Positions 28,011 to 36,728 of a stretch of DNA of 64,000 nt are shown here, piece after piece. Each line of letters begins with the position of its first letter. Position 1 is the stretch's first letter. Both the position numbers and the translations under genes were made by a program. A model generated the notes under the pieces. The model saw only the letters and a program-made list of their open reading frames with translations. It was not told the origin of the DNA and made no database searches. The stretch spans positions 496,001 through 560,000 of the forward strand of contig NZ_CANLNH010000001.1 of assembly GCF_947492535.1 (NCBI RefSeq), read 5' to 3'. The DNA is from an uncultured Dokdonia sp. (GTDB taxonomy: Bacteria > Bacteroidota > Bacteroidia > Flavobacteriales > Flavobacteriaceae).

Positions 28011-28701
28011 AATTCAAGAAAACACCTCTAGAAGACAATTTACTAATGTTCCCTGTCCACGGGCTATTAGCAACATTATCTCTTACAAGCTCATCTGATG
28101 TAGCAAATATACCACGAATACTAGGCGTGAGTTTGAAAAAGTAAAGATATAGCTCGATACCAAATCCTACTTCGTAAAAGAAAGGATTTGTGGTGGTTCT
28201 AAATTGTCCTGCAAAGTTATCATCAGGATTTTTTTCATTACTAGATAAATTGGTAGCAGTAGAAATTCCAAACGTAACAAATGGCCTTACATTGTTGAGG
28301 CGTTTTGTGTTTATTTTTAATAGTAAAGGAAGGTATATGTAAGTGGCAGGGACTTCTCTTAACAAGTCATTTTCACCTTCAAACCTAGGATCTGGCGCAT
28401 ATGTTAAATCTCTACGTGTAAATGATAATCCAGGTTCAAAGCGTAAGTCTATATATTCTGATAATCGCAAACTTCCTATGAGACCTACATTAAAGCCTAT
28501 AGATCGTGTTACCTGAATATCTTCTTGTTGTTCTATATAGTCAAAATTATAATCAAAGGAATTAAACCCTAAGTAATATCCCCAACGTATTGGTTTTTTA
28601 TCAAAATTTTGTTGATTTTGAACACGAGGCTTTGTAAGCCATTGTGCATTGGATGCTTGCGAAAAAATGAAGCAAAATATGATGATAATAAATACTCTCA
28701 T
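27997..28701 (-). CDS. porT: Type IX secretion/gliding protein PorT
   Basis: An outer-membrane beta-barrel protein of 234 residues, needed for T9SS secretion in Bacteroidota. The start is ATG 28701, which gives a clean signal peptide (MRVFIIIIFCF, cleaved after SNAQ); an upstream in-frame start would have an atypical N-terminus and overlap ubiE. Seen: GYYLGFNSFDYNFDY, GFNVGLIGSLRLSEYIDLRFEPGLS, YEVGFGIELYLYFFKLTPSIRG and an aromatic end (LNFTFQ). It follows ubiE by 4 bases, a common flavobacterial pair. Together with the sorting-domain protein at 18899, it shows that this cell has T9SS. Confidence 0.93.
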   Translation of the reverse strand: MRVFIIIIFCFIFSQASNAQWLTKPRVQNQQNFDKKPIRWGYYLGFNSFDYNFDYIEQQEDIQVTRSIGFNVGLIGSLRLSEYIDLRFEPGLSFTRRDLTYAPDPRFEGENDLLREVPATYIYLPLLLKINTKRLNNVRPFVTFGISTATNLSSNEKNPDDNFAGQFRTTTNPFFYEVGFGIELYLYFFKLTPSIRGIFATSDELVRDNVANSPWTGNISKLSSRGVFLNFTFQ

Positions 28702-28705
28702 GAAT

Positions 28706-29434
28706 TTATTTTGAAGCTGTATAAATGGTGGCCACACCAAATGTTTGTGGATTATCTTTCACGTTGGTAAACCCAATTTTACGTAAAATATTGTTTAACA
28801 CCTCTCCAAAAGGAAAAACAGAAGCACTTTTGCTTAGATATGTATACGCTTCTTTATCTTTTGAAAATAAACGCCCAACAGCAGGTAAAATCACATTAGA
28901 GTGAAATTTATATCCCTGTTTAAAAGGTGTTTTCGTAGGGACAGATGTCTCTAAAATCACAAAAATACCTCCAGGTTTAAGTACGCGATAAATTTCTCCA
29001 AGTCCTTTTTCTAAGGTCTCAAAATTACGTACACCAAAAGCAACTGTAATGGCATCAAAACTATTATCGTCAAAGGGCATAGCTTCACTATCTGCCTGAA
29101 TCATTTCGATACGATCATCAAGACCACCTGTTTTTATTTTTTTACGCCCTACAGAAAGCATGCCTTCAGAGATATCAAGCCCTACTAATTTTGTAGCGCC
29201 ACTTTTTGCAAGATTTATGATAAGGTCTCCAGTTCCTGTAGCTATATCAAGAATACTATCAGGTTTTGTGTCAGTGACAAGTTGTACTACTTTTTTACGC
29301 CATTTTACGTCAATTCCAAAAGAAATGACTCTATTAAGACCGTCATAGTTGCCAGAAATAGTGTCAAACATTTGCTCGACTTGCTCTTTTTTTGACTGAT
29401 TTGTAGAATTATATGGCGTTACCTTTTTGGACAT
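28706..29434 (-). CDS. ubiE: Demethylmenaquinone methyltransferase
   Basis: A class I SAM methyltransferase for the last step of menaquinone synthesis (C-methylation of demethylmenaquinone). Seen: MFDTISGNYDGLNRVIS near residue 22, the SAM motif LDIATGTGDL, DISEGMLSVGRKK, AFGVRNF, and the C-terminal FGVATIYTASK. Length 242. A -7 box lies just upstream, and porT follows at 4 bases. With no ubiquinone genes in view and Bacteroidota using menaquinone, MenG function is expected. Confidence 0.95.
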   Translation of the reverse strand: MSKKVTPYNSTNQSKKEQVEQMFDTISGNYDGLNRVISFGIDVKWRKKVVQLVTDTKPDSILDIATGTGDLIINLAKSGATKLVGLDISEGMLSVGRKKIKTGGLDDRIEMIQADSEAMPFDDNSFDAITVAFGVRNFETLEKGLGEIYRVLKPGGIFVILETSVPTKTPFKQGYKFHSNVILPAVGRLFSKDKEAYTYLSKSASVFPFGEVLNNILRKIGFTNVKDNPQTFGVATIYTASK

Positions 29435-29448
29435 GGCATATTTTTTGA

Positions 29449-29456
29449 CAAATATA
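29449..29456 (-). promoter_or_regulatory. -7 box for ubiE-porT
   Basis: TATATTTG on the minus strand, 14 bases before the ubiE start. The -33 element is not clear. Confidence 0.55.
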
Positions 29457-29569
29457 CGGCATCAATAGCGAAGATGATAAAGGACGTATCTAAAAAGAAA
29501 GTGCGATCTTCAGATTTTTTAGTATTGCTATTAATAGGTCTAGTATTGATATGATTATAAGGTGTTTTT

Positions 29570-29585
29570 GCTTTCGCGAAAGCGT
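29570..29585. repeat. TTTCGCGAAA palindrome
   Basis: GCTTTCGCGAAAGCGT between the divergent ubiE and trkA genes, about 50 bases upstream of the trkA -7 box. Confidence 0.9.
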
Positions 29586-29634
29586 ATAATGTATAATTAT
29601 CTATGTGATACTAACATAGTTCTTATCAATCGTG

Positions 29635-29642
29635 TATCTTTG
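29635..29642 (+). promoter_or_regulatory. -7 box for trkA
   Basis: TATCTTTG, an exact TAnnTTTG match, 26 bases before the trkA start. Confidence 0.55.
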
Positions 29643-29668
29643 TATCACTTTTCAGTTCATTATATTAT

Positions 29669-31018
29669 ATGAAAATTATTATTGCAGGAGCTGGTGAGGT
29701 GGGCTTCCATCTGGCCAAACTGCTATCATACGAGTCTCAGGACATTACACTTATAGACACCAATAAAGAAAGCCTAGCGTATGCAGATACGCATTTGGAT
29801 ATTAGGACTATTAAGGGCGATGCTACTTCGATTGCTATACTACAAGATTCTAGAGTAGAAAATGTAGACTTAGTTATTGCAGTTACTGCTAGTGAAACTA
29901 CAAACATTACGGTTTGTGTACTCGCTAAGCAATTAGGTGCTGCACGTACTATTGCTAGAATTTCAAATACAGAATTTATAGAACATAAAGAACTTGCAGG
30001 TTTTTCTAAATTTGGTATCGATGAGTTGATTTCGCCAGAGAGTTTAGCAGCATCAGAAATTGAATTATTACTAAACCAAAGTGGATTTAGTGATAGTTAT
30101 GAGTTTGAAGAAGGGGCACTTACTATGGTAGGGACTACCTTATCTCGTACGGCATCCTTTGTAGGGAAAAGTGTAAAAGAAGCAGCTACTATTTTTCCAG
30201 AGTTACATTTTATGCCTATCGCAATACAACGCTTAGGTACTCAATATACACTAATACCTCGTGGTGATACCGTTTTTAAAGAAGGCGATCAAGTCTATTT
30301 TATGACCATTCAAGGTGGGGTAGAAGAACTCTATAAACTTACTGGAAAAGTGCGCCAAAACATTAAAAATGTAATGATCTTAGGCGGAAGTAATATCGGT
30401 TTTAAAACCTGTAGGGATTTATGCTCTCATAAATTTAATGTAAAACTAGTAGAACGCGATAAGGATAAAGCAATAGATCTAGCAGATATCCTCCCCAAAG
30501 CATTAGTGATTAATGGAGATGGGCGTAACGTAGAGTTACTAGAAGAAGAAAATATTCAAGATATGGATGCCTTTATCTCTGTGACTGGAGATAGTGAGAC
30601 CAATATTATGTCTTGTTTGGTAGCAAAATCAAGAGGGGTTAAGAAAACAATTGCGCTGGTGGAAAACATGGATTACTTCCAGTTATCACAAAGTATAGGA
30701 ATTGATACACTTATCAATAAGAAGTTACTGGCAGCCAATAATATCTTTAGATATATCCGTAAAGGGGAAGTCGTAGCCATGACAAAACTCAATAATATGA
30801 ATGCTGAATTATTGGAGTTTATCGTAAAGCCTACTTCTGAAGCCGAGGGCAAAAAAATTAAGGATATTGATTTTCCTAGATCTGCAACCATAGCAGGCGT
30901 GGTACGTAATGGCGCAGGTATTATTGCGCTAGGTGATTTTAAAGTGACCGCAGGAGATCGAGTTGTAGTATGCTGTTTGCCACGATCTATCAAGCAAGTA
31001 GAAAAAATGTTTGTTTAA
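29669..31018 (+). CDS. trkA: Potassium uptake regulatory subunit TrkA
   Basis: A peripheral NAD(H)-binding subunit that gates the TrkH potassium channel. Two RCK halves are seen: the first starts with IIAGAGEVGFHLAKLL (N-terminal Rossmann fold), the second near residue 233 with VMILGGSNIGFKTC; each is followed by a TrkA_C domain. The length of 449 is normal. It is 12 bases before trkH, so they form an operon for K+ uptake. Confidence 0.96.
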   Translation: MKIIIAGAGEVGFHLAKLLSYESQDITLIDTNKESLAYADTHLDIRTIKGDATSIAILQDSRVENVDLVIAVTASETTNITVCVLAKQLGAARTIARISNTEFIEHKELAGFSKFGIDELISPESLAASEIELLLNQSGFSDSYEFEEGALTMVGTTLSRTASFVGKSVKEAATIFPELHFMPIAIQRLGTQYTLIPRGDTVFKEGDQVYFMTIQGGVEELYKLTGKVRQNIKNVMILGGSNIGFKTCRDLCSHKFNVKLVERDKDKAIDLADILPKALVINGDGRNVELLEEENIQDMDAFISVTGDSETNIMSCLVAKSRGVKKTIALVENMDYFQLSQSIGIDTLINKKLLAANNIFRYIRKGEVVAMTKLNNMNAELLEFIVKPTSEAEGKKIKDIDFPRSATIAGVVRNGAGIIALGDFKVTAGDRVVVCCLPRSIKQVEKMFV

Positions 31019-31030
31019 ACAGATATGTAA

Positions 31031-32527
31031 ATGCCAAAACTTAATTATAAGATCATTTTTCATTTAATGGGGCTACTATTACTTTTTAATGGTGGTTTTA
31101 TGTTGATTTCTGCTCTTGTGAGTTTTATTACAAAAGATGGGGTCGCACTACAGATTACGGCTTCTGGATTATTAGCATTATTTGCAGGAATGTTATTAAT
31201 GTTTATGACGAAAGATCATAAAAAGGAAATCAAAAAGCGAGAAGGGTATATTGTAGTGACATTTGGTTGGTTATTTATGTCACTCAGTGGAATGCTACCG
31301 TATTTGGTTACAGATGCAATTCCATCCGTAACCGATGCTTTCTTTGAAACGATAAGCGGATATACAACAACAGGTGCAACTATCCTTACTGATATAGAAT
31401 CATTACCTAAAGGAATTCTTTTTTGGAGAAGTACCACCCATTGGATTGGAGGGATGGGAATTATTGTTTTAGCAATAGCAATATTACCGTTGCTGGGTAT
31501 TGGAGGGATGCAACTTTTTGCAGCAGAAGCCCCTGGGCCTAGTGCAGATAAATTACATCCAAGAATTACAGATACAGCAAAGCGATTATGGCTTATTTAC
31601 TTTGGATTTACCGCTGCTGAAACGATAGCACTCAAGCTAGCAGGAATGTCGTTTTTTGATGCAATAAACCATGCAATGAGCACCTTGTCTACAGGAGGTT
31701 TTTCTACTAAAAATGCAAGTGTAGCCTATTGGAATGATACCCCTCTCATACAGTATATTATTATATTCTTTATGCTTTTAGCAGGGATGAACTTTGTCTT
31801 AAGTTATTTTGCATTTAAAGGAAAAGTTCAGAAAATAATTAAGGATGATGAGTTTAAGTTATATATGACTTTTGTTTTTGGTTTTACACTTATTACAGCA
31901 TTGGTTGTCTACTTTAGAGCAGATGTAAGTGTATCTACAATAGATCATCCTATGGTATTAGGTGCTGGAGAGAGTGCATTTAGACATGGTCTTTTTCAAG
32001 TACTGGCTGTAATTACGACGACTGGATTTGTAACAGCAGATTTTACCATGTGGACACCATTTCTAACAGTGATCTTTTTTGGATTAATGTTCTTGGGAGG
32101 ATCAGCAGGATCAACATCAGGAGGTATTAAAGTCGTTCGTCATTTATTGACCATACGAAATGCCTTTATAGAGTTTAAACGCACTTTACATCCTAATGCT
32201 ATTTTACCTGTACGATATAATACACGTTCGGTAGATCGAACCATTATCTTTAACATATTAGCCTTCTTTATTCTGTATATGCTTTCTTGGATTGTAGGAG
32301 CAAGTGTATTGGGTGCTTTGGGGTTAGATTTTGTAACTGCTTTAGGAGGCGCAGCATCTGCTCTTGGTAATGTAGGACCCGCTTTTGGAGATTTAAGCCC
32401 AGTAGATAGTTATAATAGTTTGCCAGGAGCTGGTAAATGGTGGCTAGCATTTTTAATGCTTATAGGTCGTCTAGAATTATTTACAGTATTAATTTTACTA
32501 ACGCCTTTCTTCTGGCGTAATAGATAA
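31031..32527 (+). CDS. trkH: Potassium transporter channel subunit TrkH
   Basis: A membrane channel protein of 498 residues with the four pore-loop repeats of the Trk/Ktr superfamily. The selectivity-filter regions are TTGATI (about residue 113), LSTGGFS, TTTGFVT and LGNVGPAFG. Many hydrophobic helices are visible, and it ends in a basic tail (WRNR). It is translated right after trkA and just 2 bases before the reductase gene at 32530. Confidence 0.96.
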   Translation: MPKLNYKIIFHLMGLLLLFNGGFMLISALVSFITKDGVALQITASGLLALFAGMLLMFMTKDHKKEIKKREGYIVVTFGWLFMSLSGMLPYLVTDAIPSVTDAFFETISGYTTTGATILTDIESLPKGILFWRSTTHWIGGMGIIVLAIAILPLLGIGGMQLFAAEAPGPSADKLHPRITDTAKRLWLIYFGFTAAETIALKLAGMSFFDAINHAMSTLSTGGFSTKNASVAYWNDTPLIQYIIIFFMLLAGMNFVLSYFAFKGKVQKIIKDDEFKLYMTFVFGFTLITALVVYFRADVSVSTIDHPMVLGAGESAFRHGLFQVLAVITTTGFVTADFTMWTPFLTVIFFGLMFLGGSAGSTSGGIKVVRHLLTIRNAFIEFKRTLHPNAILPVRYNTRSVDRTIIFNILAFFILYMLSWIVGASVLGALGLDFVTALGGAASALGNVGPAFGDLSPVDSYNSLPGAGKWWLAFLMLIGRLELFTVLILLTPFFWRNR

Positions 32528-32529
32528 CT

Positions 32530-33504
32530 ATGCATTTATTAGAAACATATGACCTAGTCATTATAGGAGGAGGACCTATAGGACTTACTTGCGGAATTGA
32601 AGCTCAAAAAAAAGGACTATCATATATCATATTAGAAAAAGGAGTTTTGGTGAATTCTTTATATAATTTTCCAGAACAAATGACTTTTTTTAGCACGTCT
32701 AAATTATTGGAAATAGGAGGTGTTCCTTTTATATCGCATACAGATAAACCTACGCGTAAAGAAGCATTAGAATATTATAGAAGGGTTCAAGAAAGTTGGC
32801 ACTTAAATTTGAAACTCTACACAGAAGTCTCTTCAATGACTCCAAAAAATAATGGATATCATATAGCAACAAATAAAGGAGATACATTTACAAAATCTGT
32901 AGTGATATGTACAGGGTTTTATGACACTCCGAGAGCATTAAATATACCTGGCGAAGACTTACCTAAGGTAACTCATTTTTATAATAGTCCGCATCCATAT
33001 GTAGGTCAGAAAATAGTAGTGATTGGAGCTGCAAATTCAGCCTGTGATGTAGCATTAGAAACCTACTATAAAGGCGCAGATGTTACCATGGTTATTCGCA
33101 AGTCTGAAATCTATCCCAAAACAAAATATTGGATAAAACCCAATATAGAAAATAGAATCAAAGAAGGAGCTATCAAAGCCTATTTCGAAAGTGATGTTGT
33201 TGAAATTAAAAAAGATACTGTTGTAATACAAACCCCAGAAAGAATCGTAGAAATAGAAAATGATTTTGTGCTTGCTATGATAGGGTATAAGCCTAATTAC
33301 AACCTATTTGAAAAGTTGGGATTACCCATTACTGATGATGCGACCAAAGTGCCTATTCACAATCAAAATACGTTAGAGACTCCCCTTAAAAATGTATATG
33401 TAGCAGGTGTCATAAATGCTGGTCTCCAGACGAGTAAATTATTTATAGAAAATACACGTGAACATGCTGCTATAATTTTGGAAGATATTGATAGTAAATT
33501 GTAG
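32530..33504 (+). CDS. ypdA: YpdA-family (bacillithiol disulfide reductase-like) flavoprotein
   Basis: A 324-residue NADPH-dependent flavoprotein. The N-terminal FAD site is IIGGGPIGLTCG, the NADPH site VVIGAANSACDVA, and the closing FAD segment is VAGVINAGLQTSKLFIENTREHAA. It lacks the redox-active CxxC of thioredoxin reductases, as expected for YpdA (Bdr), which reduces bacillithiol disulfide. It is 2 bases after trkH and 29 bases before ctlX. The substrate depends on this organism making bacillithiol, which the window does not show. Confidence 0.85.
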   Translation: MHLLETYDLVIIGGGPIGLTCGIEAQKKGLSYIILEKGVLVNSLYNFPEQMTFFSTSKLLEIGGVPFISHTDKPTRKEALEYYRRVQESWHLNLKLYTEVSSMTPKNNGYHIATNKGDTFTKSVVICTGFYDTPRALNIPGEDLPKVTHFYNSPHPYVGQKIVVIGAANSACDVALETYYKGADVTMVIRKSEIYPKTKYWIKPNIENRIKEGAIKAYFESDVVEIKKDTVVIQTPERIVEIENDFVLAMIGYKPNYNLFEKLGLPITDDATKVPIHNQNTLETPLKNVYVAGVINAGLQTSKLFIENTREHAAIILEDIDSKL

Positions 33505-33533
33505 CTTTACAACTTCATTATATCTTTTTTAAT

Positions 33534-34469
33534 ATGAGTCAAACTACAGATACCATTTTAATGATTCGTCCTGTGCATTTTAGGATGAATGAACAAACAG
33601 CAGTCAATAACTATTATCAAAAAGTAGTTGATAATGTGACCCCAGAAAAACTTTTACAAAATGCACAACAAGAATTTGATGATTTTGTAAGAAAGTTAGA
33701 AGCTGTAGGTATCAATGTTGTGGTTGTAGATGATGCAAAAGAAACTGATACTCCCGATGCCCATTTTCCTAATAACTGGATAAGCTTTCATCAGAATGGG
33801 AAAGTAGCTATGTATCCAATGTTTGCAGAAAATAGACGTACAGAAAGACGTGAAGATATTTTTGACGTATTAGAATCTAAAGGTTTTAGTATTACAGATA
33901 TCATCGATTATTCTTCTGCCGAAGACGAAAATCTATTTTTAGAAGGAACAGGGAGTCTGATTTTAGATCGTGTAAACCGCAAAGCGTATTGTGCACTTTC
34001 ACCTAGAGCAGACGAAGAAGTACTTATAGAATTTTGTGAAGATTTTGAATACACCCCTGTTATTTTTACAGCAAATCAGACTGTAAATGGAGAACGATTA
34101 CCGATTTATCATACCAATGTGATGATGTGTATTGGAGAAAAAGTATCTGTGATATGCTTAGATTCTATAGATGATAAAAAGGAACGAAAAAATGTGACAA
34201 AACATCTTAAAGAAGACGGAAAAGAGATTATTGCCATTACAGAAAAACAAGTAGTACATTTTGCAGGCAATATGCTAGAGCTTAAGGGAACAAATGACAC
34301 CCCATATTTAGTAATGAGTAATGCAGCATATCAAAGTCTTACGAAGAAGCAAATCGATCAAATCGAAAACCATGCAACAATACTCTCAAGTTCTCTTGAT
34401 ATTATAGAAGCTTGTGGAGGAGGTAGTGCGCGTTGTATGATGGCAGAAGTCTTTCTTCCAAAAAAATAA
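33534..34469 (+). CDS. ctlX: Citrulline hydrolase CtlX / arginine-deiminase-fold protein
   Basis: A guanidine-modifying-enzyme fold protein of 311 residues. Seen: MIRPVHFRMNEQT, HFPNNWISFH with the substrate-binding Asp-His region, EGTGSLILDR, HTNVMMCIGE with the catalytic His, and the C-terminal ACGGGSARCMMAEVF with the nucleophilic Cys. Members hydrolyse citrulline to ornithine (CtlX) or related amidino compounds. The Rrf2-type regulator follows 14 bases downstream and may be co-transcribed. The symbol follows the family; substrate proof is lacking here. Confidence 0.85.
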   Translation: MSQTTDTILMIRPVHFRMNEQTAVNNYYQKVVDNVTPEKLLQNAQQEFDDFVRKLEAVGINVVVVDDAKETDTPDAHFPNNWISFHQNGKVAMYPMFAENRRTERREDIFDVLESKGFSITDIIDYSSAEDENLFLEGTGSLILDRVNRKAYCALSPRADEEVLIEFCEDFEYTPVIFTANQTVNGERLPIYHTNVMMCIGEKVSVICLDSIDDKKERKNVTKHLKEDGKEIIAITEKQVVHFAGNMLELKGTNDTPYLVMSNAAYQSLTKKQIDQIENHATILSSSLDIIEACGGGSARCMMAEVFLPKK

Positions 34470-34483
34470 CGTATTTTGGTCGT

Positions 34484-34894
34484 ATGCTTTCGCGAAAAAC
34501 AAAATATGGACTAAAAGCGCTCACGTACATTGCGCGTCAGGAAGAGAATTCTATGGTTCTTATTCAAGATATTTCTGAAGCAGAAGATATATCAAGAAAA
34601 TTTTTAGAAAGCATCTTACTTTCATTAAGAAAAGCTGGTTTTTTAGGAAGTAAAAAAGGCAAAGGTGGAGGCTATTATCTCATAAAAGAACCTAAGGAAA
34701 TAAAAATGGCAGCGATTATCAGAGTCCTAGAAGGACCTATTGCCATGTTGCCCTGTGTGAGCTTAAATTTTTACGAAAAATGCGATGATTGCCCTGATGA
34801 AGGGAGATGTACAGTACATGGGCTTATGAGAGAAGTGAGAGATAGCACATTGCATGTACTTGAAAATAAGACCCTTGCTGACCTTTTAGTATAA
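34484..34894 (+). CDS. Rrf2-family transcriptional regulator
   Basis: A winged-helix regulator of 136 residues. The start is ATG 34484 because MLSRKTKYGLKAL is the standard N-terminus of the family; a longer upstream frame would overlap ctlX. The recognition helix lies around ISRKFLESILLSLRKAGFLGSKKGKGGGY. Three cysteines in a cluster-binding spacing (LPCVSLNFYEKCDDCPDEGRC has four in all) suggest an Fe-S or thiol sensor, as in IscR and RsrR. Bases 34486-34497 are a shortened copy of the dispersed palindrome and encode Leu-Ser-Arg-Lys right after the start Met. Confidence 0.92.
   Translation: MLSRKTKYGLKALTYIARQEENSMVLIQDISEAEDISRKFLESILLSLRKAGFLGSKKGKGGGYYLIKEPKEIKMAAIIRVLEGPIAMLPCVSLNFYEKCDDCPDEGRCTVHGLMREVRDSTLHVLENKTLADLLV
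34486..34497. repeat. TTTCGCGAAA core at the Rrf2 start codon
   Basis: GCTTTCGCGAAA (left arm complete, right arm cut after AAA). It encodes residues 2-5 of the regulator. Rrf2 proteins often begin MLSKK, so this copy could be partly chance. Confidence 0.7.
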
Positions 34895-35218
34895 AAAATT
34901 AAATTCCTAGTAATTATGTAGGAAATTGTATATATTAGCTTATAATTAAGCACAATGATATTGTCTTAGAAAGATGTCTTTTTTAACTGTGTTTGTAGTT
35001 TTCATAGTTATTATTTAACTCAAAAACTCTGAGTTGACATTTAGGTTATATTTTTTTAGTAGGATTTAAAAAGCAACCAATATCTTTCTTTCAATAGTAA
35101 TTGTGCTTTTTTCTTTCTTATAGTTGATTTCTTTCAAGTTCTCAATGCCATTAACTAAATTTTCTTCAAATTTCTGTTTAGTTTTAAAAACTAAGTAAAA
35201 TCAATATAGCTTAATTAT
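34895..35218. other. Non-coding stretch between the Rrf2 gene and tRNA-Pro
   Basis: No gene is supported. It is AT-rich. Small inverted repeats are seen at 34904-34924 (TTCCTA/TAGGAA) and 35017-35035 (AACTCA/TGAGTT); the first may end the Rrf2 transcript. Confidence 0.4.
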
Positions 35219-35226
35219 TATATTTG
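35219..35226 (+). promoter_or_regulatory. -7 box for tRNA-Pro
   Basis: TATATTTG, 18 bases before the mature tRNA. The TTTCGCGAAA repeat core starts at the very next base, so it would overlap the transcription start. Confidence 0.6.
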
Positions 35227-35238
35227 TTTTCGCGAAAA
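35227..35238. repeat. TTTCGCGAAA core at the tRNA promoter
   Basis: TTTTCGCGAAAA, a 12-base palindrome lacking the GC flanks of the other copies. Confidence 0.65.
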
Positions 35239-35244
35239 TACATT

Positions 35245-35322
35245 CGGGATGTGGCGCAGTCCGGTTAGCGTACACGGCTGGGGGCCGTGTGGTCGCAGGT
35301 TCAAATCCTGTCATCCCGACCA
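35245..35322 (+). tRNA. tRNA-Pro (anticodon GGG), CCA encoded
   Basis: A full cloverleaf can be drawn: acceptor CGGGATG with CATCCCG; D-stem GCGC with GCGT; anticodon stem CACGG with CCGTG around the loop CTGGGGG (anticodon GGG, proline CCC/CCU codons); variable TGGTC; T-stem GCAGG with CCTGT around TTCAAAT; then A and an encoded CCA end. A -7 box lies 18 bases upstream and a perfect terminator 5 bases downstream, so it is a single-gene unit. Confidence 0.96.
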
Positions 35323-35327
35323 AGCAG

Positions 35328-35358
35328 AAAAGTGATTTACGAATGTAAATCACTTTTT
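35328..35358 (+). terminator. Terminator of tRNA-Pro
   Basis: A perfect 13-bp stem (AAAAGTGATTTAC) with a GAAT loop, followed by T residues. Confidence 0.9.
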
Positions 35359-35373
35359 AATTTTAGAGAGTAT

Positions 35374-35463
35374 TCAAAACCTAGTTTTGATAAACGATCA
35401 AAAATTAAAAAGTAGAAAGCGTAGCTTCACTTTTGTATTTGCAACAAAGAGTTTATGAGGATT
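35374..35463. repeat. 90-bp direct repeat, copy 1
   Basis: This copy differs from the second at 2 of 90 positions (35400 and 35450). Inside are the hairpin CAAAAC/GTTTTG and a second inverted repeat AAAGT...GC, GTA, GCTTC...ACTTT. No gene or known element is recognised. Confidence 0.9.
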
Positions 35464-35484
35464 CTATAAATCCTGTGTTAGTGC

Positions 35485-35574
35485 TCAAAACCTAGTTTTG
35501 ATAAACGATCGAAAATTAAAAAGTAGAAAGCGTAGCTTCACTTTTGTATTTGCAACAAAGGGTTTATGAGGATT
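35485..35574. repeat. 90-bp direct repeat, copy 2
   Basis: The copies lie 111 bases apart start to start, with 21 unrelated bases between. The second copy ends 34 bases before the next gene. Confidence 0.9.
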
Positions 35575-35608
35575 GTAGATTACTACCTATCTTTATCAAA
35601 AAACGACT

Positions 35609-36727
35609 ATGAGTAAAAGAAACTTCCCATTCTTACTATTCCTATTTTTAATGAGTTGTGTCACGATACAAGCTCAATCTCCAAAAATAGAATACATAGC
35701 ACATGCTGCCTTTGTTATAGAATCTTCTCAAGGTACACGAGTTGTCCTAGATCCATACCATAGCTATAGACAGATGGGATTTACGTTTCCAGAAGATATT
35801 TCTGCCGATTTTGTATTAATTACTCATCCGCATTATGATCATGATGGAAGTCAGTATTTTAGTAAAAATACTCCTGTTTATCGAGATGCTGGAGCCTATC
35901 AGTTTAAAGATATTGTATTTAAAGGAATAGCTAGTAAGCATAGCTTTGCAGAACAGATCGGAAAATCTGGAAACCAAAATTATAATACGATTTGGGTTGT
36001 TGAAGTAGACGGAATTAAAATCGCACATTTAGGAGATAATGAAGTGCCAACGACCGAAGAAGTAAAACAGCTTGCAGATGTAGATTATATTATAGGACAT
36101 CCACGAGATGCATATTTTACATTATTTCCTAATGCGGTATATATTCCGAATCATTATTTACTTCCTGAAATCACAAAACATAAAAACTGGATGCAGCCCG
36201 TAGATGGATGGTTAACGGATAAAAAAGGAGTAGTACAGTTAGCTACAAATACGTATAAACTTATTCAAGATGAGGCTTCTACAAAAATTTTAGTTTTTAC
36301 ACCTTCATCATTCGTTCAAGAATGGTCACAAGAATATTATGCTGCATTAGCTGCAATGAAAGAAGGATCCGAATTACAGAAAGCATCCGGAGATTTCGAA
36401 ATGATACTTACGGCTTATGATAAAGCGATAATGCTTGCGCCTTATGTAATGGACGGATATTATGCAAAGGCTGTTACGCTTTCGCGAAAGCAAAATTATC
36501 AAGAAACTATAGCGGTACTACAAAAAGCTTTCGTTGCCGTGCCTGACATGGACTGGGGAGTAGAAGCAAAAGCCAGAGCATTATTAGCAGAAGCTTATAT
36601 AGCAACAAATCAATCAACGTTGGCATACAGCCAATATGTATGGCTCAGTAGGCATGATAGGATTGTAAATCGTATGACTATAGAGAAGGCAGAAGCGTTT
36701 ATAAAAAACTATCTAGCGAATAAGTAA
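35609..36727 (+). CDS. Exported metallo-beta-lactamase-fold hydrolase with TPR-like tail
   Basis: A 372-residue protein with a signal peptide (cleavage near QAQ, residue 23; a Cys at 17 could alternatively be lipidated). The UlaG-like metallo-beta-lactamase domain has HAAFVIE, VLDPYH, the metal motif THPHYDHDG (HxHxDH-like), AHLGDNE and GHPRD. The last 120 residues are helical, TPR-like (FEMILTAYDKAIMLAPYVMDGYYAKAVTL). A palindrome copy at 36476-36491 is read as Leu-Ser-Arg-Lys in a TPR turn. The substrate is unknown; a periplasmic hydrolase is likely. Confidence 0.85.
   Translation: MSKRNFPFLLFLFLMSCVTIQAQSPKIEYIAHAAFVIESSQGTRVVLDPYHSYRQMGFTFPEDISADFVLITHPHYDHDGSQYFSKNTPVYRDAGAYQFKDIVFKGIASKHSFAEQIGKSGNQNYNTIWVVEVDGIKIAHLGDNEVPTTEEVKQLADVDYIIGHPRDAYFTLFPNAVYIPNHYLLPEITKHKNWMQPVDGWLTDKKGVVQLATNTYKLIQDEASTKILVFTPSSFVQEWSQEYYAALAAMKEGSELQKASGDFEMILTAYDKAIMLAPYVMDGYYAKAVTLSRKQNYQETIAVLQKAFVAVPDMDWGVEAKARALLAEAYIATNQSTLAYSQYVWLSRHDRIVNRMTIEKAEAFIKNYLANK
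36476..36491. repeat. TTTCGCGAAA palindrome, inside the hydrolase-TPR gene
   Basis: ACGCTTTCGCGAAAGC, read as Thr-Leu-Ser-Arg-Lys. Confidence 0.9.
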
Positions 36728-36728
36728 T

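Noticed and set aside
28702-28740. Longer porT start that overlaps ubiE
   Set aside because: ATG 28701 gives a proper signal peptide at its very N-terminus; the extension gives a non-signal prefix.
34433-34483. Longer Rrf2 frame inside ctlX
   Set aside because: The extension overlaps ctlX out of frame and does not match the family, which begins at MLSRKTKYG.
35245-35574. Integrative element attachment site at tRNA-Pro
   Set aside because: The direct repeats do not copy the tRNA 3' end, and no integrase gene is nearby.
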